From positions 62,001-126,000 of the forward strand of contig NZ_ASJD01000005.1 of the NCBI RefSeq assembly GCF_000691165.1: a DNA stretch of 64,000 nucleotides, in the 5' to 3' direction. The first letter of the stretch is position 1. Every line of letters starts with the position of its first letter. A model generated the notes under the pieces. The model did not search any database and was not told the DNA's origin. It saw nothing but the letters and a program-made list of their open reading frames with translations. This document shows positions 24,543 through 33,853 of the stretch, one piece after another. The translations under genes were made by a program, and so were the position numbers. The DNA comes from Bacillus safensis FO-36b. Its GTDB lineage: Bacteria; Bacillota; Bacilli; Bacillales; Bacillaceae.

Positions 24543-26534
24543 CTATTCAACCTTAAATTTGCTAATTAAATCGCGTAATTCTTCTGCCATAGAAGAGAGT
24601 GTGGCAGAGGACGAGCTGATTTCTTCCATTGATGCCAGCTGTTCTTCTGCTGAAGCAGCAATGTCTTGAATATTTGCCGAGCTTTCACGTGATACGTCTG
24701 CGATCTCACGAACAGCCTCTGACACATGTGCCGAGCCTTTTGAAAGCTGAACAACGGTTTGATTCATTGTTTGAAGCTGGTCAGAAATTTCTTTTGTCAT
24801 TTCGAAAATATTGTGGAAGCTTACTTTCGTTTGTTCAGTGAAGCTTAGGCCTGATTGAACTTCTCGATTCACCGCAGTGAATACTTCCTGTGATACGTCG
24901 ATGTCTTGCACGATTTCTTTAATCAAATTCTCAATTTCTTTTGCCGAGTTGGCAGATTGAACCGCCAGTTTTCTTACTTCTTCTGCTACAACGGAGAAGC
25001 CTCTGCCAGATTCACCAGCTCTTGCTGCCTCAATCGCTGCATTTAGCGCAAGTAAATTCGTTTGATCGGCAATTCCATTGATGACACCGAGAATTTGGGT
25101 AATGTCTTTCGATTTACTTTCAAGTGCACTGATGACATTCTCTGCTTTTTTCACGGACTGATCAATGACATTCATTTGAGAAGCGGTTTTTTCAACAAGC
25201 TGGCCGCCTTCCCCTGCGATATCTGTTGATTTGATCGATGAAGCAGTAATGGATTCAGCCGATTCATTCATATTCTGAAGACCGCGGTTCATTTCCTCTA
25301 ACTCTTCTGAGCTCAATTCGACTTTATCATTTTGGCTTTCATTTCCGCTGGAGAATTGTTCAATGGCTAGTGTAATATGCTCTGTTGCTTTACTTGTTTG
25401 TCCTGCGCTGGCAGTCAGTTCTTCTGATGAAGATGCGACATTCTCGACTGAAGTTTGAACGGCTCCAATGAGAGATCGCAATGAGTCAATCATCGTATTA
25501 AAGCCTTTACCAACTTGTCCAATTTCGTCATCTGACTGGATCTGAAGCTTATCGCGTAAATCACCTTCGCTGACTTTTTTCGAGAAGCGGGCAAGATTGG
25601 ATAATCTTTTCGAAATAGAGCGGACGATAAAGAAAATGAGGGTTCCTGCAACAATGAGTGTGACACTGAATACGATAATGGCTGTATTGAAAACGGGCTT
25701 TGCCGCTTCTTCTACTTCAGATACGAGCATCGTTCCACCAATTTTCCAGCCGGTTAATTCATTGGTGACATATGCAACCTTTTTATCTGTTCCTTTGAGG
25801 GTATAGCTGCCGCTTCCTTCTTTATTTTTAAAAATAATACTGGCCAGATTTTCATTGACTTGACTTCCTGGCTTTTGGGTTGGATCTGCTAAAACTGTTT
25901 TATCTTTCTCCATGATGAAAGCATAGCCTTTTTGCCCAATTTTGATTTCTTTTAGTTTTTGGAGCAGGCTGTCAATTTCCATATCAAGACCAATGACACC
26001 TGAACCATCTTTCATTTTTTGGGCAATTGTGATAACCATTTTGCCCGTGGATGCTGCTACATATGGTTTTGTGATGACTTGTTTGCCGTTTTCTGCTTTC
26101 AATGCCTCTTGATACCATGGACGTTCTCTTGGATCGTAGCCATCTGGCATCTTTTGAACTGGATATTGCATAAACAATCCCTTTTCAGAGCCTGCATAGA
26201 TTGCGGATACATCTTTTTCATTAATTTTTCCAAATTGCTGTAATTCTTTAATGGTCGCATTTCTATTTTTTTCTTGAAGATTAGACGCTTTGAGCGAGTC
26301 TGAAAACAGTGTCACAGCATCTGATTTATTTCCAATATTCTCATTGATTAAGGTATCAAATGCATTAACCTGACTCATCGCACTGCCCATAATCTGTTTG
26401 TCTAGCTCTGTCTTTGATGTAAAAAACGCACTAATTGTCAGTGCCACAGTTGGCAGAATAAGGACGACCAAAAAGGCAATGATTAATTTCTTTGAAATGG
26501 ATGGTTTTTGGAACCATTGGATCATTTTTCCCAT
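24543..26534 (-). CDS. tlpA: Methyl-accepting chemotaxis protein (tlpA position)
   Basis: 663 residues: membrane segments near 18-38 and 285-305, double Cache domain between them, HAMP, and signalling coiled coil with [23 protein letters not shown]. The Cache pocket has R138, W140, Y141, Y158 and D184, the full pattern for binding the amino and carboxyl groups of an amino acid, so an amino acid or close analogue is the predicted ligand. Symbol by synteny with B. subtilis. A SigD-like promoter precedes it. Confidence 0.9.
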   Translation of the reverse strand: MGKMIQWFQKPSISKKLIIAFLVVLILPTVALTISAFFTSKTELDKQIMGSAMSQVNAFDTLINENIGNKSDAVTLFSDSLKASNLQEKNRNATIKELQQFGKINEKDVSAIYAGSEKGLFMQYPVQKMPDGYDPRERPWYQEALKAENGKQVITKPYVAASTGKMVITIAQKMKDGSGVIGLDMEIDSLLQKLKEIKIGQKGYAFIMEKDKTVLADPTQKPGSQVNENLASIIFKNKEGSGSYTLKGTDKKVAYVTNELTGWKIGGTMLVSEVEEAAKPVFNTAIIVFSVTLIVAGTLIFFIVRSISKRLSNLARFSKKVSEGDLRDKLQIQSDDEIGQVGKGFNTMIDSLRSLIGAVQTSVENVASSSEELTASAGQTSKATEHITLAIEQFSSGNESQNDKVELSSEELEEMNRGLQNMNESAESITASSIKSTDIAGEGGQLVEKTASQMNVIDQSVKKAENVISALESKSKDITQILGVINGIADQTNLLALNAAIEAARAGESGRGFSVVAEEVRKLAVQSANSAKEIENLIKEIVQDIDVSQEVFTAVNREVQSGLSFTEQTKVSFHNIFEMTKEISDQLQTMNQTVVQLSKGSAHVSEAVREIADVSRESSANIQDIAASAEEQLASMEEISSSSATLSSMAEELRDLISKFKVE

Positions 26535-26566
26535 TTTAACTTTCCCCCTTTACTTCTCTAAAGTTA

Positions 26567-26591
26567 TTATCGGATGAAAGGTGTATTTTTA
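26567..26591 (-). promoter_or_regulatory. SigD-like promoter of the tlpA-position receptor
   Basis: TAAA at 26588-26591 and TCCGATAA at 26567-26574 on the minus strand, with a 13-bp spacer, slightly short of the usual 15. Confidence 0.6.
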
Positions 26592-26631
26592 GAGGCTGGA
26601 AATGACGTTTAAAAATAAAAAAAATACCCAG

Positions 26632-26650
26632 ACAATTCTGGATACTTTTT
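26632..26650 (-). terminator. Terminator behind mcpB
   Basis: GTATCCAG and CTGGGTAT (minus strand) with a 6-nt loop, then eight T. Confidence 0.85.
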
Positions 26651-26659
26651 CATCATTAT

Positions 26660-28651
26660 TTAATTAATTTTAAATTGACTTGTGAGCTCTTTTAGTTCCT
26701 CTGCCATGTTGGCAAGTGTCACAGAGGAAGATGTGATTTCTTCCATAGATGCTAGCTGCTCTTCTGCAGAAGCCGCAATGTCCTGAATGTTTGCTGCGCT
26801 TTCTCTCGAGACTTGGCGCATCTCCTGCATCGCTTGTGAAACAAGCTTTGAACCACTTGATAGGTCAATGGCTGTATCGTTTAATTGCGACAGTTTTTTC
26901 GACATTCCTTCTGCCGCCTCATAAATGTGCTGGAAGCTTTCTTTTGCTTCTTCTGTCATACCGAGTCCTGCGTTTACTTCTCGATTGACTGCTTTGAACA
27001 TATCTTGAGATTTAGCAATTTCTAGTACAATTTCTTGGATGAGCTTCTCAATTTCTTTCGCTGAATCTGCGGATTGGACTGCTAGTTTTCTCACTTCTTC
27101 TGCAACGACGGAGAATCCGCGTCCTGATTCACCTGCTCTTGCTGCTTCAATTGCTGCATTAAGCGCAAGTAAATTCGTTTGATCCGCGATGCCATTAATG
27201 ACATTTAAAATACTCGTAATATCTTTAGACTTGTATTCTAATTCTTTCATGACCTGCTCTGCTTCTTGTACAGATGTATCAATATGTTTCATTTGGCTTG
27301 CTGTGCTTTCAACAATTCGGCCGCCTTGACCAGCAGCTTCTGTTGATTGAATAGAGACAGCAGCCACTTCAGATGAGGTTTGTGACATATCTTGTAATCC
27401 TTCGTTCATTGCCACAAGCTGATTCGTACTAGATTCGACTTTCTCGTTTTGTGCTTCATTTCCATTTGAAAATTGTTCAATTGACATCGTGATATGCTCT
27501 GTTGCTTGACTCGTTTGGCTGGCACTTGCCGTCAGCTCCTCTGAAGCCGAAGCCACGTTGTCGACAGATTGCTGTACAGCGCGAATGACGTCACGAAGAG
27601 ATTCACTCATCTTGCTGAAGCTTCTTGTGAGATCTCCTATTTCATCCTTCGATTTGGTTTCGAGGGTTTCTGTTAAATCCCCTTCACTCACCTTTTCTGA
27701 GAAATCAACAAGCCTTCTCAGTCCAATGGTAATCGAGCGAACAATGAAGAAGATAGCGACACCGCCAAGGATAAATGAAGAAATTAAAAGAATAATGGCA
27801 GAATTCCAAACTGGCTGTGCTGCTTCTTCTGTTTCTGATACAAACATCGTTCCAGCAATTTTCCAACCTGTTAAATCATTTGTGACAAAAACGATACGTT
27901 TTTGTTCTCCTTTATTCTCATAAGTTGATGTTCCTTCTTTGCCGCTGTAAAGGATTGATGAAATATTTCCTGTGACCTCAGATCCTGACTTTTCTTCTGG
28001 ATGGGCTACAATTTGTTTGTCTTTATTTGCAATAATTGGATATCCTTCTCGTCCAATTTTAATTTCTTTGATTTTATCAACAATGTCTTGCACATCAATG
28101 TCGATTCCGATCGCTCCCGACCCGTCCTTCAGGCGCTGGGCAATCGTGACCACCATGCCGTTTGTTGTAGCAGAAATGTATGGATTGGTGACAACTGGCT
28201 CACCTTTTTCATCCTGCATCGCTTGCTGATACCAATCGCGTGTTGTTGGGTCATAGCCTTTTGGCATGTCTACTTTAGGAAACTGAATGAAATCACGATT
28301 TTTACTTGCTGCATAAAATCCAACTACATCATCTTCGTTGATTTTGCTGTATATTTCAAAATGCTCATACAGTTCGTCCTGGTTTTTCTTTTTAAAGTCT
28401 GCAGCAGTTGTTGTTTGAGTAAAAAGTTTCACCGCGTTTTCTTTATTCAAAAGCTTTTGCTCGATCATGTCATTCATATCATTGACTCTTGCTTTTGCTC
28501 CGTACATGATTTCATGATCTAATTCTTCTTTGGCAATCTGATATGAAATCGTACTGAGTGTAATGATTGGCAAGACGAGAACAAGTGTGAATGAAATAAT
28601 CAGTCTTTTGGAAATCGATGGTTTTTTCAACCATTTTATTGCACTTTTCAT
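26660..28651 (-). CDS. mcpB: Methyl-accepting chemotaxis protein McpB (amino-acid receptor)
   Basis: 663 residues with membrane segments near 18-38 and 285-305, double Cache sensor, HAMP and signalling domain with the tip [23 protein letters not shown]. Key pocket residues R138, W140, Y141, Y158 and D184 make the complete amino-acid motif. In B. subtilis the receptor next to tgl is McpB, which senses asparagine and other amino acids; position and pocket both support this assignment. SigD-like promoter upstream, own terminator. Confidence 0.92.
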   Translation of the reverse strand: MKSAIKWLKKPSISKRLIISFTLVLVLPIITLSTISYQIAKEELDHEIMYGAKARVNDMNDMIEQKLLNKENAVKLFTQTTTAADFKKKNQDELYEHFEIYSKINEDDVVGFYAASKNRDFIQFPKVDMPKGYDPTTRDWYQQAMQDEKGEPVVTNPYISATTNGMVVTIAQRLKDGSGAIGIDIDVQDIVDKIKEIKIGREGYPIIANKDKQIVAHPEEKSGSEVTGNISSILYSGKEGTSTYENKGEQKRIVFVTNDLTGWKIAGTMFVSETEEAAQPVWNSAIILLISSFILGGVAIFFIVRSITIGLRRLVDFSEKVSEGDLTETLETKSKDEIGDLTRSFSKMSESLRDVIRAVQQSVDNVASASEELTASASQTSQATEHITMSIEQFSNGNEAQNEKVESSTNQLVAMNEGLQDMSQTSSEVAAVSIQSTEAAGQGGRIVESTASQMKHIDTSVQEAEQVMKELEYKSKDITSILNVINGIADQTNLLALNAAIEAARAGESGRGFSVVAEEVRKLAVQSADSAKEIEKLIQEIVLEIAKSQDMFKAVNREVNAGLGMTEEAKESFQHIYEAAEGMSKKLSQLNDTAIDLSSGSKLVSQAMQEMRQVSRESAANIQDIAASAEEQLASMEEITSSSVTLANMAEELKELTSQFKIN

Positions 28652-28680
28652 GTTTTTCCTCCTTTTAAACGATATGTTTT

Positions 28681-28706
28681 ATATCGGACATCTTCATAGT
28701 ATTTTC
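28681..28706 (-). promoter_or_regulatory. SigD-like promoter of mcpB
   Basis: TCCGATAT at 28681-28688 on the minus strand with GAAA 14 bp upstream (28703-28706). Confidence 0.7.
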
Positions 28707-28807
28707 ATGTTTTTCAAATAAAAAGGATGCTATTTTGTTTATTTCCACAAATTGATTCCTTGCCCAAGCACCCTGCATACGCTAATACAAAAGGGGGCGC
28801 TTTTCAT

Positions 28808-29548
28808 ATGATTATCCTTTCAGGACAGCCAGTGACAAATGAGCAGCTGGCATCGTTTCAGCTAGAGGGACAAAAGCGGATCATTTTGATGCAGTTACAG
28901 GCCTCGAATGATACGTTCCGCTATAGGCAAGCATCTGATTTGTTATTTGAGGTCACTTTAAGATCGAACATTATGAATGCTGCAAGAGATTTGAATAAAA
29001 GCGGTGCCTCATTCGCCATCTTTCAAAGGTCGCGTGCAAATGATGCGTTTTGGCGTGTGTCGGAAGCAGGAGCACTAGAGCTGCGTTATCAAGTGGAGCC
29101 ATCAAGAGGCATTAAAGACATTTTTGAAAATGGTTCAAAATATGCATTTGAATGCGCAACAGCGATTGTCATTGTGTTTTATATGGGGGTTTTGCAAACA
29201 GTAGGAGAGGAGAAGTTTAATCGAAGACTTCGCAGTTTAACACTGTATGACTGGCACTATGATACTTTGTCGATTTATACAGAGCGCGGGAATGATTTTA
29301 TCTATGGGGATTGTTTATATTTCGAAAATCCAGAGTTTAGCTATCAGCAATCGCAATGGCGCGGGGAAAATGTGATTTACTTAGGAGAAGATCAATATTA
29401 CGGTCATGGACTTGGAATTTTAACAGCGGCAGAAATTATCGACAAACTGAATAAGAGAAGACGGCCAGGTGCGGTTCAATCCGCTTATTTATTACCGCAG
29501 ACTACCCGGATGGATGTAATTTATCTCAGGCAAATGTTTGGCAGCTAA
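28808..29548 (+). CDS. tgl: Spore coat protein-glutamine gamma-glutamyltransferase
   Basis: 246 residues from ATG 28808; the frame opens 27 codons earlier but those run through the promoter region. Same length as B. subtilis Tgl (245). C116 in KYAFECATA aligns with the catalytic cysteine known for the B. subtilis enzyme. The downstream WHYDTLSIYTERGNDFIYGDCLYFENPE and YGHGLGI segments are conserved. Tgl crosslinks coat proteins such as GerQ late in sporulation (SigK). Located beside mcpB as in B. subtilis. Confidence 0.95.
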   Translation: MIILSGQPVTNEQLASFQLEGQKRIILMQLQASNDTFRYRQASDLLFEVTLRSNIMNAARDLNKSGASFAIFQRSRANDAFWRVSEAGALELRYQVEPSRGIKDIFENGSKYAFECATAIVIVFYMGVLQTVGEEKFNRRLRSLTLYDWHYDTLSIYTERGNDFIYGDCLYFENPEFSYQQSQWRGENVIYLGEDQYYGHGLGILTAAEIIDKLNKRRRPGAVQSAYLLPQTTRMDVIYLRQMFGS

Positions 29549-29585
29549 AAAAAGCCTCTTGTCTATTGGTTATGACAAGGGGCTT
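29547..29585. terminator. Terminator between tgl and the 29570 gene
   Basis: AAGCCTCTTGTC and GACAAGGGGCTT pair (one G-T) around a 10-nt loop; minus-strand readers meet seven T. It overlaps the end of the small minus-strand gene. Confidence 0.75.
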
Positions 29586-29818
29586 CTGTATGCCTTGCGT
29601 TTACGATAATTTTGGAGTGTGCCAAGCATCGTGTTCGCAAGGACCTCCATTTCTTCTAAATCTTTTCTTGTGACCGGCGAGTCGTGCCGGCTCCATTTCA
29701 CGTATCGAACAAAATAGTAATGACGAATGGGCGTAAGGACAGCAGGAGAATGAGGGAAATCATCAAACCAAAATTCAATCTGGCCTTTTTTTCGGTAGGA
29801 ATGTTTTAAGATGTCCAT
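29570..29818 (-). CDS. Small hypothetical protein
   Basis: 82 residues, basic, soluble, aromatic-rich in the middle (FWFDDFPHSP, RHYYFVRYVKWSRHD) and helical at the end (KDLEEMEVLANTMLGTLQNYRKR). No family recognised. It lies 24 bp downstream of the nitronate monooxygenase-like gene on the same strand and may share its transcript. The gene end sits in the shared terminator hairpin. Confidence 0.65.
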   Translation of the reverse strand: MDILKHSYRKKGQIEFWFDDFPHSPAVLTPIRHYYFVRYVKWSRHDSPVTRKDLEEMEVLANTMLGTLQNYRKRKAYRSPLS

Positions 29819-29842
29819 CCTGTCACACCACCCATCATGATT

Positions 29843-30874
29843 TTATGTCTGCGTCAGTTCGTGCATGATGTCTTCAACGCTTAAAATCGAGTGAATACGT
29901 CCAACGCCCTGTCCTGCCCACAGAGCCATTTGATCAGGGTTACCTCCGGCAGCAGCTGCTTTTCGCATCGGTGTTGTGCATAGATGCTGAACTGGGTAAG
30001 GAAGAACCCTATCTTCATGCAGACTTTCATCCTCCATCCACTGATTCACAATACCTCTCGCTCTTTTCCCAGAAAAAAGCCTTGTCACCCTCGTTTCACT
30101 GCCTTCTGCCTTTAAAATGGCTTTCTTGTATACCTCTGCCGCAGCACTTTCCTGGCTGGCTAAAAATCGTGTGCCGATTTGAACCGCATCCGCTCCAAGC
30201 GCTAGCGCTGCTTTCATACCTAATCGGTTCGTGATGCCTCCTGCAGCTATCAAAGGCACACGGCAGAGCGGTTTGACGTCAGAGATCAGACTGATCAGCC
30301 CCACCAAGGCGTCTCCTTTTGCATGTAAAAATGTGCCGCGATGTCCCCCTGCTTCACTTCCTTGCAGCACAATAGCATCCATTCCTTTTTCCTCTAGAAG
30401 CAGTGCTTCCTCTTTTGTTGTCGCCGTTCCGATTAAAAAGATTCCCTTTTGTTTTAGGTGGTGAATCGTTTGTTCATTTGGACAGGCGAATGTAAAGGAA
30501 ACGATCGGAACGTCTTCTTCCAGAAGAATGTTGATTTTCCGTTCAAAATCATCCCACAGCTCTTCTTCGCTTGGCATCCTATGAGCTTCGGGCCATACAG
30601 GCAGTCTCTTCTCCCAAAACGCCACATCCTCTTTTTTCACATCTGGAATTGGCTCTGGTACAAACACATTGACCTGAAACAGGCGAGATGTCAGCTGTTT
30701 GACCTGTCTAATCTGCTGTCTCAAATCGTCAGGCTGCACATATCCACTTGCCAAGCTGCCAAGCCCTCCGTAATTTGAAACAGCGGCTGCCAGCTGCGGT
30801 GTCACAGCTCCTCCTGCCATTGGTGCTTGGATGATTCCATGTTCGATTTGCAGTAACTTTTTGATGTCCCCCAT
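29843..30874 (-). CDS. Nitronate monooxygenase-like flavoprotein
   Basis: 343 residues with the FMN TIM-barrel pattern of the 2-nitropropane dioxygenase family: IIQAPMAGG at the start, VSFTFACPN, a central DAIVLQGSEAGGHRG motif where the histidine is the catalytic base, LIAAGGI, and GADAVQIGTRFLA for phosphate binding. Such enzymes oxidise propionate-3-nitronate and similar nitroalkanes. Related B. subtilis genes exist (for example yrpB) but not in this position, so this is an insertion relative to B. subtilis between tgl and yugU. Confidence 0.88.
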   Translation of the reverse strand: MGDIKKLLQIEHGIIQAPMAGGAVTPQLAAAVSNYGGLGSLASGYVQPDDLRQQIRQVKQLTSRLFQVNVFVPEPIPDVKKEDVAFWEKRLPVWPEAHRMPSEEELWDDFERKINILLEEDVPIVSFTFACPNEQTIHHLKQKGIFLIGTATTKEEALLLEEKGMDAIVLQGSEAGGHRGTFLHAKGDALVGLISLISDVKPLCRVPLIAAGGITNRLGMKAALALGADAVQIGTRFLASQESAAAEVYKKAILKAEGSETRVTRLFSGKRARGIVNQWMEDESLHEDRVLPYPVQHLCTTPMRKAAAAGGNPDQMALWAGQGVGRIHSILSVEDIMHELTQT

Positions 30875-30890
30875 TTATTTCCCCCATCTC

Positions 30891-31292
30891 TTACTCGTTT
30901 GACGACACTTGTACATAAAAATGACGATGCCTCGGCCCGTCAAACTCACAGAAATAGATTCCCTGCCACGTGCCAAGCACAAGATCTCCATCATGAATGA
31001 GAACATGCTGAGACGCCCCCATATAACTCGCTTTCATATGTGCAGCCGTATTTCCTTCCATATGGCGATCCTTTGGATGTTCCCACGGAAAAACTTCATC
31101 AAGCCGGCGAAGCATATCTCGTTTCACATCTGGATCCGCATTTTCATTAATGGTGATCCCTGCTGTCGTATGTGGACAATAGACGATGACAGTTCCGTTT
31201 TGTATGCCTGTTTCCCTGACATATTGGAGAACCTCATGTGTGACGTCGATCATATCATCGCGTCTGTCTGTTTGTAGATTGATTTTTTTCAT
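30891..31292 (-). CDS. yugU: UPF0047 (YjbQ-family) protein YugU
   Basis: 133 residues, normal length. Family signatures: [22 protein letters not shown] (residues 37-58), [11 protein letters not shown], and [18 protein letters not shown]. These hold a cluster of conserved histidines. E. coli YjbQ has thiamine-phosphate synthase side activity, but the true role is open. It is 16 bp upstream of the nitronate monooxygenase-like gene and reads in the same direction. Position matches B. subtilis yugU. Confidence 0.92.
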   Translation of the reverse strand: MKKINLQTDRRDDMIDVTHEVLQYVRETGIQNGTVIVYCPHTTAGITINENADPDVKRDMLRRLDEVFPWEHPKDRHMEGNTAAHMKASYMGASQHVLIHDGDLVLGTWQGIYFCEFDGPRHRHFYVQVSSNE

Positions 31293-31375
31293 ATGAGCTG
31301 CTCCTTTTTCACGTTTCTATAAAAACCATACCCTTTTTATGTGAAACAAATCTTCTTATCTAAAGTTTACCAAGC

Positions 31376-31407
31376 AAAAAAACCTCGTCAAGCAATGCGA
31401 GGTTTTT
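31376..31407 (-). terminator. Terminator of yugS
   Basis: AACCTCG and CGAGGTT pair around a 10-nt loop; minus strand continues with seven T. Confidence 0.85.
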
Positions 31408-32698
31408 AAGAAAAGTGAACCTTTTTGACTTCAATGGTTCGAATATGGTGGTCTTCAGCATCAATGATCGTAAATTCACAGCCTTCTGCTTCAATCGTAT
31501 CCCCAATGTCAAAATCAAATTTATGCGTCATCATCCAGCCAGCAATTGTATCAACATCATCATTCTCAATGGCTAAATCCAATAAATCATTTACTTCATC
31601 AATCAATGCTTTCCCATCCATCACATAATGAAAATCACCTTTTTTAACGATGTGAGGTGTTTCATCCTGATCATATTCATCTCGAATCTCTCCGACAATT
31701 TCCTCTAATATGTCCTCCACTGTGACAAGTCCCGCTGTACCTCCGTATTCGTCTACGAGCACTGACATATGAATCCGTTCCTTTTGCATCAAAATGAGCA
31801 ATTCTTGAACAGGGGTGCTTTCAATCACTCGGATCACCGGACGCATTAAGTCTTCAATCGATACATCTTGATTTAGAAAGCTGGCCTTAAATACATCTTT
31901 GCTGTTAATAACACCAATCACATGATCTTTGTCTTCTTTAATAACAGGGTAGCGTGTGTACCTTTCGTTCAGCATATAATGGGTCACGTCTTCTAAGGTC
32001 TGTTCAATCTCTATAGCTGAAATTTCTGTACGCGGAATCATGATCTCTCTTGCCACTCGGTTATCAAATTCAAAGATTTTATTCACATATTTGTACTCAG
32101 ATTGGTTAATCTCACCCTTCTCATAGCTTTCAGATAAAATGAGACGCAATTCTTCCTCACTGATCGCCACTTCATGTTCTTTGACAGAATGATAACCAAA
32201 TAATTTCACGATGCTTCGTGCAGCCCCATTTAATGCCTTAATAAACGGGTACATGACTTTATAGAAAAAGATGAGTGGTTTTGCTGTCACAAGGCTGACC
32301 GCCTCTGCCTTTTGAATGGCAATTGTTTTAGGCGCGAGTTCTCCCACAACGACATGTAAAAATGTAATGATCACAAATGCGATGATAAACGAAAGGATGT
32401 CAGTCAATGCAGAATGAAGCCCGATTTTTTCAAACAGCGGATGCAGAAAATGCTCCACCGTCGGCTCACCCAGCCACCCTAGACCTAAAGCCGTAATGGT
32501 AATGCCAAGTTGGCAGGCGGATAAATACTCGTCAAGATTTGATATCAGCTTTTGAACATGAATGGCTCTCTTATCCCCGCTTTCGATCAGCTGGTTGATT
32601 TTAGAGCCTCTAATTTTCACAATCGCAAATTCAGTGACAACAAAAAATGCTGTCGCAGCAATGAGTAATATGACTAAAAATACGTTTAAAATGTACAA
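31406..32698 (-). CDS. yugS: HlyC/CorC-family (CNNM plus CBS) membrane protein YugS
   Basis: 430 residues from a TTG at 32698, the first start behind an in-frame stop. N-terminal CNNM membrane domain with three or four segments (residues 1-150), paired CBS domains (about 200-330: NRVAREIMIPRTEIS, MSVLVDEYGGTAGLVTVEDILEEIVGEI), and the CorC_HlyC transporter-associated domain at the end. Such proteins are linked to magnesium or cobalt efflux. The start lies right behind a hairpin that contains the AAGGG ribosome site. Same order as in B. subtilis (yugT missing). Confidence 0.92.
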   Translation of the reverse strand: MYILNVFLVILLIAATAFFVVTEFAIVKIRGSKINQLIESGDKRAIHVQKLISNLDEYLSACQLGITITALGLGWLGEPTVEHFLHPLFEKIGLHSALTDILSFIIAFVIITFLHVVVGELAPKTIAIQKAEAVSLVTAKPLIFFYKVMYPFIKALNGAARSIVKLFGYHSVKEHEVAISEEELRLILSESYEKGEINQSEYKYVNKIFEFDNRVAREIMIPRTEISAIEIEQTLEDVTHYMLNERYTRYPVIKEDKDHVIGVINSKDVFKASFLNQDVSIEDLMRPVIRVIESTPVQELLILMQKERIHMSVLVDEYGGTAGLVTVEDILEEIVGEIRDEYDQDETPHIVKKGDFHYVMDGKALIDEVNDLLDLAIENDDVDTIAGWMMTHKFDFDIGDTIEAEGCEFTIIDAEDHHIRTIEVKKVHFS

Positions 32699-32726
32699 AA
32701 AAACCCTTACCTAACAATGGTAAGGG
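32697..32726 (-). promoter_or_regulatory. Hairpin plus U-run that covers the yugS ribosome site
   Basis: CCCTTACC and GGTAAGGG pair perfectly around a 7-nt loop, followed by seven T and then the yugS TTG start (the last two T belong to the start codon). The AAGGG ribosome site is in the 3' arm. It could be an attenuator or a translation block between yugP and yugS. Confidence 0.65.
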
Positions 32727-32746
32727 CTCACCTCCTCTGGCATCAA

Positions 32747-33430
32747 TTAATCATTACGGCCATTTAGGAAGATCATTACAAAACGGAGCAATTCAAACAG
32801 GGAGACAAGGGCCGCTGCTACGTATGTCAGAGCTGCAGCATTTAACACCTTGTTCACGCCTCTTTCTTCACTGCTTCTAATGATTCCTTCTGAAACAATG
32901 ATATCTTTTGCACGAGAACTTGCATTAAACTCGACAGGCAATGTCACAAGCTGAAAGAATACAGCTGCTGAGAACAAAATGATCCCAAGCCCGATTAAGT
33001 TAAGGCTGCTGAGCAAAATTCCACCAAGGAAAAGAAGCGGAGCAACACCAGATGCAAAGTTCACGACAGGAAAGATCTTATGTCTCAAAACAAGCGCACC
33101 ATAGGATTCCTGATGCTGCAAGGCATGTCCAACCTCGTGTGATGCGACTGAAATGGCCGAAATGGAGTGGCCGTAGTACACAGGTTCAGATAAACGAACC
33201 ACACGCTGCGTCGGGTCGTAATGATCAGTCAAAGTTCCTCTTACCGGTTCAACGGGCACGTCATATAACCCGTTGCGATCTAAAATATATCGAGCGGTTT
33301 CAGCACCTGTTTTCATACTGGATGCTTCCACCTTTGAATACTTTTCAAAATTATTCTTCACTTTAAATTGTGCCCAAAATGATAAACCCAATGCGGCAAA
33401 CGTTAAAAAATAAAAAAACAGCATGCTCAT
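32747..33430 (-). CDS. yugP: Membrane zinc metallopeptidase YugP
   Basis: 227 residues. HEVGHALQHQE near residue 95 is the zinc-binding HExxH of this peptidase family; membrane segments are at 3-20 and two pairs near 120-165 and 200-222. The enzyme's natural substrate is unknown. ATG 33424 has better spacing from AAGGAAG than ATG 33430, so the first two residues may not be made. It precedes yugS by 48 bp and probably shares its transcript. Confidence 0.92.
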   Translation of the reverse strand: MSMLFFYFLTFAALGLSFWAQFKVKNNFEKYSKVEASSMKTGAETARYILDRNGLYDVPVEPVRGTLTDHYDPTQRVVRLSEPVYYGHSISAISVASHEVGHALQHQESYGALVLRHKIFPVVNFASGVAPLLFLGGILLSSLNLIGLGIILFSAAVFFQLVTLPVEFNASSRAKDIIVSEGIIRSSEERGVNKVLNAAALTYVAAALVSLFELLRFVMIFLNGRND

Positions 33431-33502
33431 CAGCTTCCTTTTTATTTTATATATTTATTTACAATTTTAATGACTTTTATGTACCATGTACAGCAAAAAG
33501 CA

Positions 33503-33727
33503 CTAGGTCTTTTTTAGGGGAATAACCGCACCAATGAAAAAGAAGAACACACCTAAGCAAGCTGTATAAAAGGTCCCTGTACCATAAAGGTCTTGAAAAA
33601 AGTGCAGCCATGAAAAATCATTCATAAAATGATTCACAGCATTTAAATCAAACACGAGTAAGATGACAGCTGATGATAAAAAGTGCACACCAATAAAAAG
33701 AAGTACGGTCTTTTGAACAAACGACAT
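33503..33727 (-). CDS. Small membrane protein
   Basis: 74 residues with two hydrophobic segments (residues 7-27 and 48-68) and a polar, aromatic loop between them (NHFMNDFSWLHFFQDLYG). Ends with a basic KK-T tail. A GAGGGA ribosome site precedes ATG 33727. It is divergent from yugO. No family recognised. Confidence 0.7.
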   Translation of the reverse strand: MSFVQKTVLLFIGVHFLSSAVILLVFDLNAVNHFMNDFSWLHFFQDLYGTGTFYTACLGVFFFFIGAVIPLKKT

Positions 33728-33853
33728 TCGAATTCCCTCCTTCTTCTCCCTTATTTTAAGATATGGGTTCTATTTCAATACATGACGAAGATGAAAAAAT
33801 GTTTCCTCAATCGGGCATACTGACATTAGCAGTCTCCTGAAAGGAAGAGTCCG

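Noticed and set aside
20039-28651. Rightward open frames inside the four chemoreceptor genes
   Set aside because: They are antisense shadows of the repeated signalling domain, appear at the same place in each copy and have no ribosome sites.
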